This document shows positions 35,390 to 47,000 of a stretch of 64,000 nt of DNA, piece by piece. The translations under genes and the position numbers were made by a program. Source of the stretch: Gossypium raimondii (lineage: Eukaryota > Streptophyta > Magnoliopsida > Malvales > Malvaceae). The stretch's first letter is position 1. Every line of letters starts with the position of its first letter. The notes beneath the pieces were generated by a model. The model had not been told where the DNA came from. It saw only the letters and a program-made list of their open reading frames with translations, and did no database searches. The stretch is from NCBI RefSeq assembly GCF_025698545.1, contig NC_068566.1, positions 44,929,192 to 44,993,191 on the forward strand, given 5' to 3'.

Positions 35390-36836
35390 TTGTGTATATA
35401 AATATATTCATTTTAGCTAGTAAAAAAAATAAGAAAACCATAGATGGACACAACAGATCAAAAATTTATGTGCAGAATTTATATAAATATTTGCATAATT
35501 TCAGTGCAGGCTGTAGAGAGAGAATGGCAGAGCAGGAATTGATGAGTTCAAAATCAAATGCTTTCACAGAACAAACATCAAATTACATAAATAAAAAGCG
35601 CAAATATAGGAAGCTAAATAGGGTATTAAGGGAATGAAATGGAACCTTCGACATGGTGTTTTTTAACAAAGTTGTATAAGAGTTGGAATGTGAATAAGCT
35701 TTTTTATTTTCAATGGATCCAAGCAGTCTTATATATAAAAGTATTACTACATCTTTCTCAACTTTCATTTCATTACATGTAAACTTTTTGTCTTCTGTCA
35801 AATAAGAAGAAATCTTTAGTGTCAATTATTTTGTTTTCCCACTTCTATTCGATGACTAAATAAAGCACTGAAGACAATAAAAAATATATGAAAAACTCAA
35901 CATGATTGAGCAAATCAAAAGGGACACCTCCATGTTTGGAACTGGAGATACCATAAGTTTAAATATGGCAGATGAAGTTTATGGGTTGGGAAAAGATTTA
36001 TCTAAATACTCACATTAAATGGGAATAAGAATTGATGAATAAATAAGATTCTCAACAAAAACTTTCAAGCATTGACATTTTCCTTTTCTCTAATGCAACA
36101 AACAACAAAAAGTAGAAAAATTCGTATCAAATCAAAACAAACCCAAGAAACCATAATATAAACAACCCAGAAATATACATACCATAGTATAATCAAAGAC
36201 TTCTTAAGTTGTTGAGCTTCTGCAATGACTATATCGAACTGACTCTCACTGCAAATTTGCTGCAATTCAACTGTCAATGGCGTATCATCCAACTCCTCCA
36301 ATTGCCTTTCTTCTCCTTAAGCACTAAAGATCCCAAATTTCCCTCCAAACCCATTGATTTTCTCATCAAACCCAATATTTTTCTCTTCAAAGAAAATCCA
36401 AAGCTTGAACAGGGGATTTTTTTCGAGAAGGATACTTAGAAACAAGGTAAACAGTCTCTTGAAAAATTGGAATTTATTAAAGTTTTAAGAGATGGAGAGA
36501 AGCTTAAGGCGGAATGGGGAAAAAAGAAAAACCCAACAAAAGAATCAAACTCAACAACCAAATAGAAAACCCAAGAAAACCAAAGGTGAAACGAGAAAGT
36601 TAACTTGAAATGGGGAGCAACCAAACTCAACAACAACCAAAAAGAGCTTAACCTGAAATGGGGAAAAACGAGAAAGTTAAATAGGGAGAAGTCATAAAAT
36701 ATGGGATTAGGGGAGTAGAAAGAAAGAGAGGGAGAGAGCAACAAATACCTTGGAGAAAATGGAAGAAGCAAATAAAATGAAAGAGAAGGGAGAGAAAATG
36801 TAATTAAGCTTTGAAAAAAAAGTACTTTTGGGAGAA
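35390..36836. other. Non-coding 5' part of the Harbinger element
   Basis: AT-rich sequence upstream of ORF1 inside the Harbinger boundaries. Open frames at 36065-36301 and 36436-36771 are low-complexity and unsupported. Confidence 0.5.
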
Positions 36837-37245
36837 AAAAGCTAAATTTTTTTTTTTTGAAAATAAATAAATCCGTTTATAGCAATTGAGCTTGAGTAGC
36901 CAGCAGGAGAAGTCCATCAGCAAAAACCAAAAGAACACAAAACAAAACAAATTGAAAAAAAAAACAAAACAACAGAAAGCGAAAAGATTTGAAACAAAGA
37001 AAACAAATAAACACCGTCTTCTCCAACCAACAAACTTCAGGCACTGTGTGAATCCACTACACCCAGCAAAATAAACTGTAGAGATCTTCCAAATCCGACG
37101 TCTGGAAAAGAAAGCAGTTGAGAAAGGTCATCCTGAATCAGTATTTCTCAACTCCAACGCTGAAATAGAAAATGGGTTATGGAGGTCGCCCACTCCGACG
37201 ATCAGAATAAGCCACTTCCAAAGCTTTCAAAGGCGCATCTTCCAC

Positions 37246-40200
37246 CTAAAATGAATCCCCTTCTGCTCGCATACCCTCAACAACCAAAGCATGCGCTGCT
37301 CCATTCCCTTCTCTTGCAACGAACTGGAATCGACAACAGAGGAACTTCCTAGCCAGGTTCTTCACATCCCAGGTAAATGGTCTAGACTCCGAATAATCCT
37401 CGCTTGATTTTTGAATATTATTAACCACCAGCCTCGAATCACTCTCAAGAATCACCTTTGAAAAACCCATATCCAGGGCAAATTGAAGCCCATCAAGAAC
37501 AGCAATCGCTTCTGCTATTACCATCGAATGAACCAGATTGTGTCTTTGAAAACCGACCCCATTATAAAACCCTCAGCATTTCTAATAATGAAGCCTAATA
37601 CTGCTCGATTATTTGCGACCGACAACCCTGCATCAACGTTAATTTTGAAATACCCTTGCGGAGGAGGCGACCATTTTACCATGGATCTCGGTTGAGGATG
37701 CTTCAAAGACTCAGCACTACTACGATATTCCAACCCAAAACTCCGGATGAAGGTAACAATTTCCTCCAAACTTTGCACATTTCTTTCATGTACAAATTTA
37801 TTTCGAGAGAACCAAATCGCCCAAATAGAAACAACGATTAACCCTTTCCTGTTCTTTTCAGAATTCTCCAACAGCCAACTCAACCACTCATTAAAATTCA
37901 CCATAGCACTCGGCCACTGGATATCTAACTTGGACCAGACTTGTGCAGCAAACAAGCAATCCCGAACAGCATGAGCAGAAGATTCATACCCCTGACCACA
38001 ACGTGGACAACAATGAACAGAAGACAATCTCCTATAATGTAAGTTTTGAAAAGTAGGCACATAATTTTGGACAAATTTCCATATTAAAATGAAAATTTTT
38101 GAAGGACACTCTAAACTCCATATCTGCTTGAACAATTCTTGCTCATTGCTACTTACATTAGAGTTATCCAATAGCATTTTATAACCACTCTTTACAGAAT
38201 AGATACCTGAACTTTCACTACACCACACTACTTTATCTGATTGATCAGTAGTGGGAATAAGGAGACTCAAAATCTGGTCAGCTTCTTCCACTGAAAAAGT
38301 TGAATAAACCAGCTCTCTATTCCAACGATTAGGTTCCTTCAGAATTAAGTCAGCCACCCAATCCAAACCAGCCACCCTGTCTGTAGAAATAAAACGTTGA
38401 GCTTTTCCTGGCAACCAATAATCTTTCCATATTGACACCGATGTTCCAGACCCAATTCTCCATTTCAAACTAGATCCTAACAGACCTTTAGCACACCAAA
38501 TACTTCGCCAAACAAAAGACGGATTCACTCCTAACGAGGCTTCCATAAAATCTGAACCGCTGAAGTACTTTGCCTTGAGCAGACGCGCAAGTAAAGAATT
38601 CGGATTTTCAATAAGCCGCCAACCCTGTTTAGCAAGGAGTGCGATGTTGAATTTGGCCAAATCACGAAAACCCATCCCGCCCTCTGCTTTTGGTGTCGCC
38701 AGCTTCTTCCACGAACACCAATGAAGCCTTTTTTTCCCTGCTTTCTTTTGCCACCAAAATCGGGCCATAACCGCTTCTAAATCCCTACAAACTGCTGCTG
38801 GTAACAGAAAGTAATTCATAGCATAAAGAGGAATAGCTTGGAGAACAGCTCTGATAAGGACCTCCCGCCCCCTATAGAAAGTAATCTCGAACTCCAACTA
38901 GAAACTCTTTTTATTAGCTTTTCTTTAAGTTCCTTAAAAGCCCTCTGCTTGTTACGCCCCACCATTGATGGAAGACCAAGGTAATTTTCCATGTTTTGAT
39001 TCCTAATAACCCCCAGAACCCTACAAACCTCCTCTCTATTAGACTGATCAACATTGGAACTGAAAAATAACCCTGACTTGTTAAGATTGACTTCCTGACC
39101 AGAACACATCGCGTAGGTTTCTAAAATTTCTTTAATCACCATTGCTCCGTTGGCAGACGCATCTCCAAAGATAAGGCTATCATCTGTAAAAAATAAGTGG
39201 GTAATTCGTGGGGCTTGTCTACTAACCCGAAAACCATTAAGAACTCCCATTGACACAGCCCTTCTGAGCAGAGTCGACAATCATTCACCACATATAAGGA
39301 ATAAATAAGGACTGATAGGATCCCCTTGACGGAGGCCCTGAGATGGGAAAAATAATTCACCCACCTCTCCATTCATAACCACATAATACGAGACCGTTGT
39401 CACACAAACCATAACTTTCTCAATCCACCAATCTGAAAACCCCATCCTACGAAGCATAACAAGCACAAAATTCCATTCAACCCGGTCATATGCTTTACTC
39501 ATATCTAATTTTAAAGCAAATGACCCTTTCCTCCCATTACGTTTTCTCTTCATGGAATGTAAAGTTTCATAAGCAGCTATGTTATTGTCCGTAATGAGTC
39601 TTCCCGGTACAAAAGCACTCTGTGCTTCATCAATACAAACATGAAGTACCTTTTGAAATCTATTCACCAGCATCTTTGAAATGATTTTATATAAAATATT
39701 ACAAAGACTAATAGGTCTAAATTGATTCATGCACCGAGGAGAACTGACCTTAGGAATTAAAACAATTCTTGTACTGTTAATTTCAGCCATATTATGCACC
39801 CCCTGCATCATCTCAATACAAAAATTAGCAACATCTTTTCCCACTATGTGCCAAAACCTTTGGTAAAAAATTGCCCCTATCCCATCTTCGCCAGAAGCTT
39901 TTAACGGGCTCATGGCTTTAAGAGCTGAACACACCTCTTCTTATGTAAACCCCTTCTCCAGATCCTCGTTCATCTGTTGAGAAATACATGGCTCAATACC
40001 TTCCAAAATGGAGCTTAGATCACTAACATTTTTTGCTGTAAATAAAGAAGAAAAATAATCAGTGGCCAGCCGTAATAAATCATCATTGTTCGCATGTCTA
40101 TTACCCTCGCCATCCACTAATTCTTCCACCTTATTTCTCCTACTCCTATCCGTTGCCGATTGGTGAAAAAAATGAGTATTCCTATCCTCGTTTTTCATCC

Positions 40201-41236
40201 AATTTGCTCGAGCTCTCTGTTCCCAATACAGCTCTTCTCTGTCTGCGTCCATATTAATCTGCAGCTTTGTCTCCACAATATCCCCAAGAATCTCGTCCGA
40301 AGGGACTTCTTCATTTAGTCGGAGTAACTATTCTTCCAACTCTTTCTTCGTGATCAACTTCTTCTTTTTAATGCCCTTAAACCATTTTTCAAGGCCCAAC
40401 CCCAACGCCTTTATCTTTTTTGGGACCGTCCCCACACTCTCAGCCCATATTCTTTTCACCTCCTCTTCACACGAGTCCTCCAATAACCACGAAGCTTCAA
40501 ATCTAAATTGCCATTTCTTCGAATGATTAGTCTCAAAATTTGAATTAAGTAACAGAGGGCAATGGTCAGAAAAAGCATGAGTCAGATGATTTAGTTTAAA
40601 ATTGGGGAATAAATCCCACCAAGACTAATTCGCAATACCTCTATCAAGGCGTTCCCGGATATTATTAGCTCTCATACGTCCTCTCTCCCAAGTAAACCAT
40701 TGACCACTATAACCAATATCGGTTAAAGAACAGTCATCCATCACTTCACGAAATCTACACATCAGTCTTTTCTTCCGCGTCAGCCCCCCTTTCTTCTCAG
40801 TTGAATACGCAATTTCATTAAAATCTCCAATAACTACCCAAGGAATCTGTGGGGAATCATTCAGAGTACGAAGTAAATTCCAAGATGCTTCACGTAAATT
40901 CTCCTCTGGAGCTCCATAAAATCCCGTACATCTCCAAGTTCTCCCCTCCGAATCTTCATCAAACATAACATCAATATGCCTATTCGAGTAAGAGCGAAGA
41001 GAGACTTTGCAGTCATTATTCCAACCTAACGATAATCCCCCGCTTCTACCATTTGAATCTACATCAATTCCATTCAGAAAATCGCACTTACGTCTGACCT
41101 TCTCCATTTGACAGCCTTGAAGTTTTGTCTCTATTAAAAATACCACCGTGGGGCCTATATCTCTCAGCTTATGCCGGAGACGATTGACAGTTCGAGGTCT
41201 CCCCAAACCTCGAACATTCGAGCTTAAGAGTTTCAT
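37246..41236 (-). pseudogene. LINE ORF2: endonuclease, reverse transcriptase, zf-RVT, RNase H
   Basis: It starts MKLLSSNVRGLGRP (41236), the beginning of an APE-type endonuclease containing PWVVIGDFNEIAYS and QWFTWERGR. RT motifs: NSTRIVLIPKV, FRPISLCNILYKIISKMLVN, AFVPGRLITDNN, LDMSKAYDRVEW, GLRQGDPISPYLF and the catalytic box as FTDD (39179-39190; FADD is usual). A zinc-binding zf-RVT region follows (WSLECPSKIFILIWK...CPRCG, about 38130-37990), then RNase H (FKINVDAG, EAIAVLDGL, ILESDSRLVV). Lesions: stops at about 40625, 40330, 39938 and 39281; frameshifts near 38890 and 37530. In intact relatives this protein nicks the target and primes reverse transcription. Confidence 0.94.
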
Positions 41237-42423
41237 CTCTCCCGGCTGGCCTGTTCAGTAAGGCCTGCCGATCTTGAATTGTTTTGTACTTGCAACGAAG
41301 TAACAATAGCTTCATTTGAATCATAATCAGAAACTCGTGAAATAATAGGGTGAATTCTAGGTCTTTTGAGTCCATCATTGTACATTATTGGACTATTAGC
41401 TTCTTCATGCGCTACCATCTCCACATCGAATTCAGCATTTCTTTGGGTCATCACCCCAATATTAACTGGGCCTGTATTAACACCAGCCTTTGGGCTTTTA
41501 TTAACAACAGCCTTTCCTTTATCTTGCACCGAAATAGAAACAGAATCTTTTTGGCTAATCCCCCAATTTACTCCATTAAATCCCATATTTGATGACGGAA
41601 TCCCTACCTTCCATCTTTCCCCCATTGATCCCGTATTTCCAAAATTAGCCTGTTTCTCTCTGTCGTCTTCCACAATCCATTTACTCTTCCATGATTGGTT
41701 TCTTCGTGATTGGGCTCGTAGGGAGATATCCCACTTGAAAACATCTATTGACTGTGGTTGTATAACTCTTAATGGACAAAAACTCTCTCCATGTCCTAAT
41801 ATTCCACATAAAAAACAAAATAATGTCAACTTTTCGTATTCAAATCGTACATAAACAGATTCGCCGTTTTTCAGCGCTATTCTTTTTTTTCTTTTGAGAA
41901 GCTTTCAAACATCCACTTTCACCCTAACTCTCATAATGCGTTTATACCCCAACTGAACAGCAGCAGAATCATACTCAATGAATTCCCCTATAAAGTTTCC
42001 CAGTTGGTGCGCCACCGCGTCTGCCATGAAACCGAGAGGGAGATCATGTATTAGTATCCAAAAATCCACCCAGTGCAACGAAACACTTAAAGGATCCTCG
42101 CCCTGTTGCAACCGATGGAGAATCAGGAGATGAGAATTGAAATTCCATGGACCGTTTTTTATTACCCTATCCACATCCACTTCATAGTAAAATCGAAATA
42201 AATATCTTTCCTTCCCCAGATCAGATATTGAAACACCACTTATAGGATGCCACACACTTGCTAACGTCGATCGTATTGCTTGGAAATGAACAACACTAGA
42301 AGTAAGAAAAACTCCCACTAAACAGTTCACATATGAAGTCTCTAGGTTTGTCACCTCCCTTTCCAAATGAATAATTTCATCTTCTTCATCATCCAGAGAA
42401 AGCCCCGCCATTGAACCTTCCAT
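41233..42423 (-). pseudogene. LINE ORF1: DUF4283/CCHC RNA-binding protein
   Basis: From ATG 42423 it encodes MEGSMAGLSLDDEEDEI, then a DUF4283 domain (LVGVFLTSSVVHF, YLFRFYYEVDVDRVIKNGPW, WVDFWILIHDLPLGFM), then KNGESVYVRFEYEKLTLFCF and a knuckle CFLCGILGHGESFC. A single premature TGA (41905-41907) splits the otherwise continuous frame. The stop at 41233-41235 overlaps the ORF2 ATG as ATGA. ORF1 proteins of plant L1 elements bind the element RNA. Confidence 0.92.
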
Positions 42424-42626
42424 TAAGAAAACAAACAAAAACCCAAAAGAGACAAAACAGAAAAAACCAAAAATAGCGTGTCAAGAGACAGAAGAAAAGC
42501 GTGTCAAGAGACAGATAAAAGCTAAAATTTTTAACTTCTCCATTTGGGGAAAAATACTTTTGAAAAGTCAAGAATTTCTTGTTTAGTATCCTTTTTGTTG
42601 TAAAAGTGCTTCTAAACATAGCCTTA

Positions 42627-43940
42627 AGCTCATAATGACTGCCCAAAAATCAGTCTTATAATTGGAGCTTAAGGGTTGTGTAGTCCAGTTGTTAAAATAT
42701 CATATCTCATGATATTCTTTTGGCATAATAACTTTTTTGGCATTTTAACTTTACAAAAAAGTCATTTTAGCCCTCAATTTATTTATTTATTTTTGTCAAA
42801 TCACCCTAAAGTAGATGATTAAAAATTAAAAAATTAAAATTTCTATCTATTTTGGCGTGATTTGACAAAAAGCCGAAGTTTAAGAACTAAAAAGATGAAA
42901 AATTAAATAGAGAGCTAAAATTATTTAAGTTAATTTTTTTCGTTGAATGGGGTTTTAATTATTTATTTGAAAAAATATTATAATTCATTATATTTAATTC
43001 ATTCATTTAATAACATGTATTGGTAATTTAACTTGAATAAGTTTCGAGATAACTATTTAACTTAACTCATAATTTAACCCTTAAATTATTTCTATATATA
43101 TTTTACTTTATTATTTGAATTATCATTTTCATTTCAATTTATATTAAATAAAATTTTTGAATAAAAACTTTGGCACTAGTTTGAAAGTTAAGTAGTTTTG
43201 TGTTTTAATAATAATAATAATAATAATTAATGAAATATATAATTTAAAACTAATTAATAATAACATAATAAATATGTATAATATTAAAAAAATAAATTGG
43301 GGTATAATAAAATTTAAACAAGTATATACATCATATTAAGCATATTAAATATACGCAATTATTTATCATGGTGTTGCTATTAGTCTTAAATTAGTGTCGA
43401 GTTGACTTGTCATACCAACTTAATCAATAATATTATCAATATATACGATTGATGGAGGTAATAAAACATGTATAATATAGTTAAAATATAAAATATTATA
43501 TTAAAACAAAACTTTATTCAATAGTAAAGTTAATGCTTTATTAAAGTAAATAACACGAGTTTTAAATCTCATGACATGACATATAAATTTTTGTATTTTC
43601 TCTAATCAGGTCGGTGCCTATTTGACTTTTAACACCAACTTGTCAGCGGCTTAAATAATAACTAAAAACTTATCACACTCGTATGCATGTGCATACCATA
43701 TATTATTAATATATACAACGTATGTAGATAATAAATTTTACATATTAAAATAAAAAATGTATATAACATATCAAAGTAAAATTTGAAAATTTTAAAGTTT
43801 TATGAATGATGTGGGTTCAAATCCGTATATATATATATATTATTTATTTCGTAATTTCATTAAATCAATTTGGGAATGATTTAAATAAATAAAAATAATA
43901 ATATATGGCAGGCTTAGGCCTTTAGTTTTCTGGTTTGCTA
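42627..43940. other. AT-rich intergenic DNA upstream of Pur-alpha
   Basis: Contains an (AAT)n tract at about 43207-43228, a partial R2-like stretch (about 42745-42900) and a (TA)n tract at about 43828-43841. Two short 'gggttcaaatccg' or 'gagttttaaatctcatgac' phrases resemble Pol III B boxes (43560, 43812) but lack A boxes. Core promoter of Pur-alpha probably starts near 43.89 kb (aatatatggc). Confidence 0.5.
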
Positions 43941-44055
43941 GTTTTATGGTAGCAGCATTCGCCAAGAAAGTCCCACCCACGTTGGAGCCTACTCATCATA
44001 GACTTATAATTTTCTCTTCTTCTTTTGGTAAAAACTCTAAAAGAAAGAAAGGGAT

Positions 44056-47000
44056 ATGGAAGGGAACTCTGGCGGCGGCGGCGGCGGCGGAGCAGACAGA
44101 GGAGGAGGCGGCGGCGGAGAAAGAGGAGGAAACGATGTGGAGCTGGTTTGCAAAACACTTCAGGTAGAACACAAGCTGTTCTACTTCGATCTCAAGGAGA
44201 ACCCACGCGGGCGTTATCTTAAAATCTCGGAAAAGACATCGGCTACCAGGTCAACCATCATCGTCCCTTCTTCCGGCATCTCCTGGTTCCTCGATCTTTT
44301 CAATTACTACGTCAACTCCGACGACCACGACCTCTTCAGCAAGGAATTGCAGCTTGACACTAAAGTCTTTTACTTTGACATTGGCGAGAACCGGAGGGGT
44401 CGTTTCTTGAAGGTAAGCTTTTACCTTCACTGAACCACTTTCCATTGCTCTTTTTCTTTGCTCGACTCAAATTCCACTTGTTGTTTTCTCTTTTGATGTT
44501 GATATTTTTCCTATGGAATGATATATTGGCTAAATGTTTGCTGCAATCTTCTGTTTCCTGTATATGATGTCGTGCTTTTAGTAGAAATGGTTTTGGGGAT
44601 CGGATCTCTTCTTCAATTGGATTGTGCTGGAGAATCATATTCTTAACTGTAAACGTTTCGTATTCGTCTCCAACCAGAAACTGTAAACGTTAACCATTAC
44701 GTGCTTTATATCACTTCGAATGCTAGACCCTTTCGTATTCGTCTCCTACCAGAAACTGTAAACGTTAACCATTACGGCTACAAGAACCCTAACCTTCTGA
44801 TAATTTAGGGTGGTGAATACTATCTGTTGTCTTTCATCCTGGACAGTTGATGCTGATTTATGGTTTTTTCTTTTAATCGAAGAAGAGCATTTGAGTCCTT
44901 CCATAAATTCAATTCCCTGGTTCCTTTTAGCTGGAGAAGGGGATAGAGGAAGAAGAACTCTTTGGAATAACTGGTCCTGGAGAATGACAAACCCTGAATT
45001 AGGAAATTTGACTTAATTAGAACTACTTGCTTAAAGCAGGTTTTATAGGATTGCCACCCAACAGTCAAAATGCACATTGATAGTAGTTGGGAGAAGACTA
45101 GAAACTTTTTTTGGTGTTTGAACTCGACCCAAGAGCATATGGATTCATTAATAAATCCTATAGTGGAAAACCCTTTTACCTGAGATGAATTAATTTTAAT
45201 ACTCCTCCAGACATTGAAATTCCTAATTGCTTTTTGCATGAGAGTTACCCTGTTTCTTGCTAATGAAGCTTCTTTTTCATAGCCTCAATCTGAAGGTTTG
45301 TTGCAGCTCAAAATGGTTCCTTTATTAGAATGATATGGATTCCTCCAATTCAATATTCCTTGTTCGAAATGTCAAGTTTGATTCTGTCAGCCATCTAACA
45401 TCAATTGATGCTTTTATTTCCTAGCAACAAAAAGGCTTCCTTGAAGCTCCTAATATCCATTTTCAAGCACCATGATTTTGGTCTATATTTCCTTCATTGT
45501 AAATATGGCTGTTTGAACCTTGGATCAGCTTCTTTTCCGCTCCTTCAAGTAAAATGTATGTTGGAACTGAGGATTTTCCTCCCATAGAAATGGTATTAGT
45601 TTCTCCAATTAAATGTTCTCATCTATGAAGGGATCTTTGGTGCTTGGTTCTTCCACCCATTCTTGTTACCATTAATAGCTTTACTTCAGGGTATGACAAT
45701 GCTGTGTTGAAGCTTCAAATATCTAGTTTCTGTCTCTTTGGCTTTGGTTTTTACTTCCTTTGCGTATTGTGGCTGCTTGATGTGAGAAAAAGAAAAAGAA
45801 GAAAAAAATGTCATAATTAAAAACCATTGTTTCTTACTTGAACCTTGCATCTTTAATCAACTTGTTGATTGTTGCTTATTGCTTAAATTTGAGATTTCTC
45901 TTCTAGGGTTTATTCCTTCCAAAACTTGGCTAGTTTCTTAATTAAAGGTTGTAACTGGATGGGTTCAGTTAGGTTTGTATTAAGGCATTTTTTATTTTCG
46001 ATTCTATTTCTTTTTAGGCTTTAGGTTGATAAAGTTCAGGAAGTTTCCTTCAAGTCAATTCTCTCTTGGTTTTCTTGGGTTTTGAATAGATCTTTGTTCT
46101 GGTTCAACTTTTACCACGTTAGGCCATAGATGCAATTGGTTATGGATTTGTGTTAGTTTGTTTTGAGCCACTTTTAGTTTGTTGTTGTTGACCTCTTTGG
46201 ATTGCTCAAATAGACTTTTTAGTTGAATTGAGTTGGTCATTACAGTCAAATTTACCTTTAACCTTCTTGACTTAAATAGAGTTAGTAAGGCATCACTTTA
46301 AAACAACTTAATAAGAGTGGAAAAACATTGATGCTCTACATTTCATCTTACTATGTGTAAGATACCTCAAAAGGAAAGTTGTTTCCAGATTGCTATATGA
46401 AAGGATAAACTATAACTTTCTGTCAATCTCTTCAGATTGATTATCTCATGAACCATAATGTGAACTTCCTAGAGAATCGAAAATTAAAGAAAGATGGATT
46501 GATGGAACCAATTTTGTGGATGGATGATGAATTTTGATGTTCCTATGCCATTTTGAATTCAATTGAATTTAACAAAGCATTCTTTGGACTCTAACCAACA
46601 CTCTAAGGTTGAGAACTCTTGCTAATTGGAGTGTGAACAAGTAAACACCACAATCTTGAAATTGAGTTGTTGCCATTTTCAAAGAAAGAACAAGAATTGA
46701 ATCTTGTAAAAACTCTCAGAGTAAATTACAAAGCATAGTATCCCATGTATAGACTTAAGTTACTTGAAAAATAAGTTGGAGTGTGAAGAAGTAAACACCA
46801 CTATCTTGAAGATTGAGTTGCTGCCACTTTTAAAGAAAGAACAAGAATCAAATCTTGTAAAAACTCTCAAAGAGTAAATTACAAAGCATAGTATCCCATA
46901 CATAGACTTAAGTTACATGAAAAATAAGGAAACAACCCTTGCTTTGCCTTTAAGCTTAGTCATAAAATTTTTTAAGCTAAACTAATCCTAATTTAAGAAA

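Larger units (their letters stand above)
36847..42516 (-). mobile_element. Full-length L1-type LINE (5.67 kb) with TSD and poly-A tail
   Basis: Minus-strand non-LTR retrotransposon. The 3' end has a 12-bp A tail (T run at 36847-36858 on +). It is flanked by a perfect 10-bp duplication AAAAGCTAAA at 36837-36846 and 42517-42526. It has the standard two-ORF plant L1 layout: ORF1 with DUF4283 and a CCHC knuckle; ORF2 with endonuclease, RT, zf-RVT and RNase H. The 5' end carries a 22-bp tandem repeat (agcgtgtcaagagacaga at 42476 and 42498). It is inserted in the terminal region of the Harbinger element. Disabled by stops and frameshifts. Confidence 0.95.
29389..42623 (-). mobile_element. PIF/Harbinger transposon carrying two nested insertions
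   Basis: Flanked by TTA at 29386-29388 and 42624-42626, the target duplication used by PIF/Harbinger. The ends are weakly inverted (agcctattttgaa / ggctatgtttaga). It encodes, on the minus strand, the two canonical proteins: a Myb/SANT-like ORF (34536-35387) and a HARBI-type DDE nuclease (29950-34400). Removing the TG...CA element (30362-33499) and the LINE (36847-42516), each with one TSD copy, leaves about 4.4 kb, a normal size for an autonomous family member. The LINE TSD shows that the sequence right of the LINE (42517-42623) is the original Harbinger terminus. Both ORFs have stops: extinct. The end assignment is inference, the internal ORFs are firm. Confidence 0.75.

Noticed and set aside
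36436..36771. 111-codon Phe/Ser/Leu-rich minus frame
   Set aside because: Low-complexity, inside the non-coding part of the Harbinger element.
43550..43830. tRNA genes suggested by GTTCAAATCC-like motifs
   Set aside because: Only B-box-like phrases; no A box, no cloverleaf.
43946..44222. Upstream plus-strand frames over Pur-alpha exon 1
   Set aside because: Out of frame with the conserved Pur protein; the Arg/Ala runs come from GGC repeats.
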